Source of the DNA: Pleodorina starrii
Taxonomy: Eukaryota > Chlorophyta > Chlorophyceae > Chlamydomonadales > Volvocaceae
Assembly: GCA_030267565.1 (NCBI GenBank)
Contig: BRXU01000016.1
Coordinates: forward strand, 2,002,501-2,066,500
Reading direction: 5' to 3'
DNA: 64,000 nucleotides
Shown one piece after another: positions 60,801-64,000 of this stretch. Position 1 is the stretch's first letter; each line of letters starts with the position of its first letter. The notes beneath the pieces are model-generated. The model saw only the letters and a list, made by a program, of their open reading frames with translations. It ran no database searches and was not told the origin of the DNA. The translations under genes were made by a program, and so were the position numbers.

Positions 60801-63651
60801 CGCGCGGAGGCGTTGATGCGACTTCGGCCGCGATCAGCTGTTACTATTTTAAACTTCAACTTGAATGAACACATGAAGGCACGCATATCAGAAATACAGG
60901 ATGCAATATGCTATCAGAAATGCCGAAACAAAAAGCGAAATTCCGGGAAATCCAAATTACACACTCCACGGACACACGGACATTTCAGTGGGGTAAGGCC
61001 TCCGCTTCTCTAGCTACGCTAGAGGCGCTACGGCTACAGGGCGGGGCCCCCCTGGGCGCTTCGCGCTGGGGCCCCGCCCAAAAAAGGCCCCCCGTGTGTC
61101 ACATACTGCATGTACAGCTGGTCGTAGCCGAGGCCCAGGGGCCGAGCCATAGGCGCCATGCCTGGGCCCCGGAGGAGGAGGACCGCTAGCGGAGCAACAA
61201 CACCCCTGGGGCTTCCCCCCCAAGGGCCGCCTCGCCGCTCGGGGGTCCTCCGCTCCTACCCCCATGCCACGACACGCCACGACACGCCGCGTTTGGCTGT
61301 CCCCGCTTGGGAACAGCATCCCTCTAGGTCGGTTCAGTTTGACGTAGTTGTGGGCACCTAAACCTTCACTCTTGATCCAGTTTAGATGAGTGTTCGTTCG
61401 GTTAGCTGATGCTGGTGCGCCGTACCTTTGGCACGCGGGCCGTGTCCACCAGCCCCAGCCGCTCCAGTATGGCCACCGCCGACTTCTCCAGGTTGAGGGT
61501 GTACATGTGCACTCCAGGGGTGCCCGCCTCAAGAAGCTGACGACACATCTTGACGCCCAACTCGATGCCGAAGTTCTGATCATCGCATCGGGGGAGCGGG
61601 GGAGCAAGGCAAGACACGATATCGGTAAGAAGGAAGGAACGGACAGGAAGGAAAGGACAGGGCACACGATAAGGCGGAACAAGGAGGAAAGAGAGGAGAA
61701 CCGGGGCGGGGGCGGGCGGCAGGCGGCGGGGTGAGGCCGGGGCCCGGCGGACGGTGGGAGAGGCTGAGGAGGGGAAGGGTGGAGGGGGGGCACAGGCAGG
61801 GGCGGGCGCTGGGGGGAGTGGACGCGTGGCCAAAGGCCTGCTGCGGGCCAGGCTGGGCAGCGGCAGCAGGGGTACGGAAGAAGGGCGAACTTGGGGAGAT
61901 GCGTCTGACGCTCCACCCATGGGCCACGGCCCCGCCCACATGATCCTGTCCCTGGCTCCGAAACCCAGCCCAGTCCCCAAGGGTAATCCGCTGCGCCCTG
62001 CCGCCCCATGTCCCCCCTCTCCTCCCCCCCCCGCGCGCGGAGTCCCCATTGCACCGCCTCAGCTCACCTTGATGGCCTCGTCGTTGTCCTTGTTGGCCTC
62101 CACCGTCTCCATGATGTCGGCCGGGACCTGACCGACAGGGGGGAGGGGGGAGGGAGGAGAGGGGGAGAGGAGGAGAGGGGCTGGATGATGAGGGGGAGGG
62201 GGCAGGAGAGGGGGAGGGGGGCTGGGTGATGAGTGCAATGCTATGACCAGTTGTTACTGGGTGCGGGGGCGGGAGCGGCGGAAGCAGGGGTAAGCATGGG
62301 GACGGTGATGGCAGAATGGCAGTTTCAAACGGAGTGCGCGCACCGTCCTCGTTTTGCTGCTGCTGCTGCTGCTGGTCGCGGCGGCGGCAGACAATGAGGT
62401 GGCCACCGGCATCCAAACATCGCATCAGGGGCACAGCACCAGCTGCCGCTGCTGCTGTGTGGACACTGTCGCGGCGGGTGGGTGAGTGGATCCGGTGGGT
62501 CCGGTGAGTCTGGCTGGGTGGCTGGCTGTCTGGCTTGCGGGGTCCGGGAGGTTGTCCCGGCGCCTGGCGCACCTTGGTCTTGCAGAATCCGACCATGCGC
62601 TTGAATCCGCCGTACGTCATGATGGGCATGATGCCGGGCAGGATGGGCACTGTGATGCCCACGGACCTGAGCGACCCGGCGAGGGGGGGGGGCAGGAGGG
62701 GCGGAGAGAGGAGGGGAGGGATTGAGCGGGGCGGAGTGGGAGGGGGGGCGCGGGGCGGGCGGGGAGCGTGCAACAGCGGGGGCGGGGTCCGGCGATGAAG
62801 CCGGACGACGAAGATCCGTCCCGTGGTGGCTCCGGAAGGGGTGGAGCGGGGAGGGGCACAGGAGGTCCCCGGGGGGGCGCGGGCGCAGGAGCCCCTCGCG
62901 GAGTGTCTTGGGTGCCGAGGCTGCAATCAAGGGGCGCACGCTACCGCCTCCTGCGCCGCGTGCCGCGTGCCGCCCTCCCATCCCATCCCACCCCATCCCA
63001 CCCGCCACACCGCGCCCGCGGAGAGGCTGGTTGGGGCCACGGACACAGCACCCCCTGCACCGCCTCATCCGCTCCCCCGCCCTCGCCCCCGCCCCCACCC
63101 CCACCTGCAGTCCGCCACGAACTTGACGAACAGGTCCACATCGTAAAAGAGCTGCGTGATGATCAGCTCGCCGCCCGCATCAACCTGAAGGGGGAGGGGG
63201 AGGCAGCAGGGGCAGAGGGCCGCGGAGGGCAGCGGAGGGCACACATCGGGGATAGGGACATACGGTAGGATGGTGGCAGGGACATGGACACACACATACA
63301 CAAGGGGACGCATTGACACACGGAACCAGACGGACCAACTGGCGCGCACCCTAATTTCCATATCAACCAGGTGGTGCGGTGAACTGAACTGCGGTGAACT
63401 GCATGACAAGGGGGTCACGAAGGCCGGGTCACGAGCTCGCGCGGGCTCACGGGCTCGCGGCCTCACGAGCTCTCGCGGCGGGGGCTCGCGGCGGGCGGGG
63501 CGGGTTCATTCGTGTGCGCACCTTTTGCTTCAGGTAGGCGATGTCCGCCCAGTAGTTTTTGTTCATCTGGTCGGGGTCGTCCACGATGCCGTCCGGGTGA
63601 GCCTCCGGGTAGCCAGCCACGCAGATGCCGAAGTAGACGCCGAACTCCTTC
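54813..63651 (-). CDS. MTHFR: Methylenetetrahydrofolate reductase, N-terminus beyond the right edge
   Basis: Reduces 5,10-methylene-THF to 5-methyl-THF with FAD, feeding methionine and AdoMet synthesis in the cytosol. Exons recognised: 63651-63522, 63184-63105, 62666-62573, 62127-62068, 61575-61426, 57777-57673, 57304-57123, 56695-56589, 55968-55887, about 55539-55363 and 55030-54813. Family motifs in order: [89 protein letters not shown], then after the long intron [96 protein letters not shown] [15 protein letters not shown] and [10 protein letters not shown]. Both the catalytic barrel and the eukaryotic C-terminal domain are present. The first exons (start, FAD site) lie to the right. Intron 61425-57778 is about 3.65 kb, far longer than the others. 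Confidence 0.96.
55161..55275. repeat. AT-rich island of TAATTGATA-like words in an MTHFR intron
   Basis: About 110 bp made mostly of ATTGATA, TAATTGA and TATTAATTG words, in a genome segment otherwise around 65-70% GC. It ends near an intron acceptor-like ACACAG. It looks like a degenerate short tandem repeat. Confidence 0.75.
58046..58303. repeat. Two direct repeats of ~75 bp in the long MTHFR intron
   Basis: 58046-58120 and 58224-58303 share GTGAGAGTGTCGACATTCCT, GCTGATAGRCAGCCAGAGCT and GAAATGCCTG. Spacing about 180 bp. Both sit in the 3.65-kb intron. Confidence 0.8.
59130..59970. repeat. Satellite-like array of GCTAC/GCGAC words in the MTHFR intron
   Basis: About 840 bp composed almost only of ACGC-, GCTAC-, GCGAC- and ATGCTA-type words. 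A larger unit of about 105-150 bp is visible: the phrase CCATTACGATCCG followed by TAC-CAACGCT and then ACGCTAGGCTACATGACG recurs about four times (near 59176, 59302, 59452 and 59562). A shorter stretch with the same words is at 60415-60515. No coding signal. Confidence 0.85.
60051..60252 (+). repeat. ~200-bp direct duplicate, copy 1, with an open frame
   Basis: Nearly identical to 60512-60719; starts at TATGCAGCATCCTAAG and ends at AATTCTACTTC. It is AT-richer than the array around it. An open frame of up to 81 codons starts at 60074 ([15 protein letters not shown]). Confidence 0.9.
60512..60719 (+). repeat. ~200-bp direct duplicate, copy 2, with an open frame
   Basis: Second copy, about 460 bp from the first. 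It differs by a six-base CCGGTA insertion and about eight substitutions; its 63-codon frame starts at 60535 ([15 protein letters not shown]). The insertion keeps the frame. Confidence 0.9.
61039..61079. other. GC-rich perfect hairpin in the MTHFR intron
   Basis: Arms GGGCGGGGCCCC and GGGGCCCCGCCC, 12 of 12 bases paired, with a 17-base spacer that itself contains GCGCTTCGCGC. It is flanked on the left by CTAGCTACGCTAG. It resembles the hairpins found at ends of algal mobile elements, but no element boundary is proven. Confidence 0.8.
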
Positions 63652-64000
63652 CTGAGGGGAGGTAGCGGGGGGGTTGGGGGGGGGTGTTTGGGGGGGGGGG
63701 GGAAGTGGCAGCAGAGCCGCAGCGGCAGCCGACGTCAGCTCGACGTCAAGCCCGGGGCCCCTGGGGCCGCCACACCGTGCCGCTTGTCGCCCTCCTGACC
63801 CCCTTTACCCCCCAAAGGGTCGCCCTCCCTTTCCCTCTCCCTTGTGTCGTGCCTTCCCGCGCTCGAGAGCCTCCTGCGCCCGTCCACTCGCTCCGTCCCC
63901 CGCCCCGCCCCTTCCCCCCGCCCCATACACACGATCCGTTCCTTTGCAGGCGGGGGAGGAGACCCCACCACACCCTGCATTGGGTTACCGTCCACGGGCG
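63652..64000. other. Right edge, MTHFR intron
   Basis: Begins with a G-rich run (63660-63705) next to the CCCCTCAG acceptor of the last visible MTHFR exon. No exon with MTHFR motifs is seen; the preceding exon lies beyond 64000. Confidence 0.6.

Overview
The window looks like nuclear DNA of a green alga of the Chlamydomonas/Volvox group. It is GC-rich. The genes are split by many short introns with GTGAG/GTGCG/GTAAG donors and GCAG acceptors. There are many alanine, glutamine and glycine runs coded by GCx, CAG/CTG and GGx repeats, plus CA and hexanucleotide microsatellites. Plant-lineage genes are present (a CURT1 thylakoid protein and a plant-type FHA/AAA ATPase). I assembled the exon models by hand from splice sites and reading phase; no database was consulted.

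Layout. (1) 1-5346, minus: the C-terminally truncated part of an alanine/glutamine-rich, probably RNA-binding protein running off the left edge. (2) 6425-8090, plus: a complete seven-exon CURT1 gene, the only gene recognised on the plus strand. (3) 9269-23255, minus: one 23-exon gene, in phase throughout, for a ~2,891-residue protein that joins about six SPRY-like modules, a protein-isoaspartate-methyltransferase-like (PCMT) domain, a degenerate kinase-like domain and a C-terminal HECT ubiquitin ligase. This is the most unusual object here. One of its introns carries an antisense, broken fragment of the CURT1 gene. (4) 25740-41562, minus: a 24-exon gene for a ~2,526-residue FHA + AAA ATPase of the plant family, enlarged by low-complexity insertions. 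(5) 42491-43678, minus: exon-like pieces of one or more unresolved genes. (6) 44003-49529, minus: nuclear poly(A) polymerase, C-terminus unresolved. (7) 50317-52576, minus: DPH7, the diphthine methylesterase of diphthamide synthesis. (8) 54813-63651 and beyond, minus: methylenetetrahydrofolate reductase, N-terminus off the right edge. It has a 3.65-kb intron holding a satellite-like island and duplicated blocks.

The genes do not form a pathway or operon; this is an ordinary gene-dense eukaryotic segment. Two loose themes appear. One is protein quality control and modification (the PCMT/HECT protein, the AAA ATPase, DPH7). The other is methyl and one-carbon metabolism (MTHFR supplies methyl groups that end up in AdoMet, used by PCMT-type enzymes and in the diphthamide pathway); that link is inference only. 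Candidate discoveries are the SPRY-PCMT-pseudokinase-HECT fusion, the SPRY exon duplication inside it, the CURT1 fragment in its intron, and the repeat island in the MTHFR intron.
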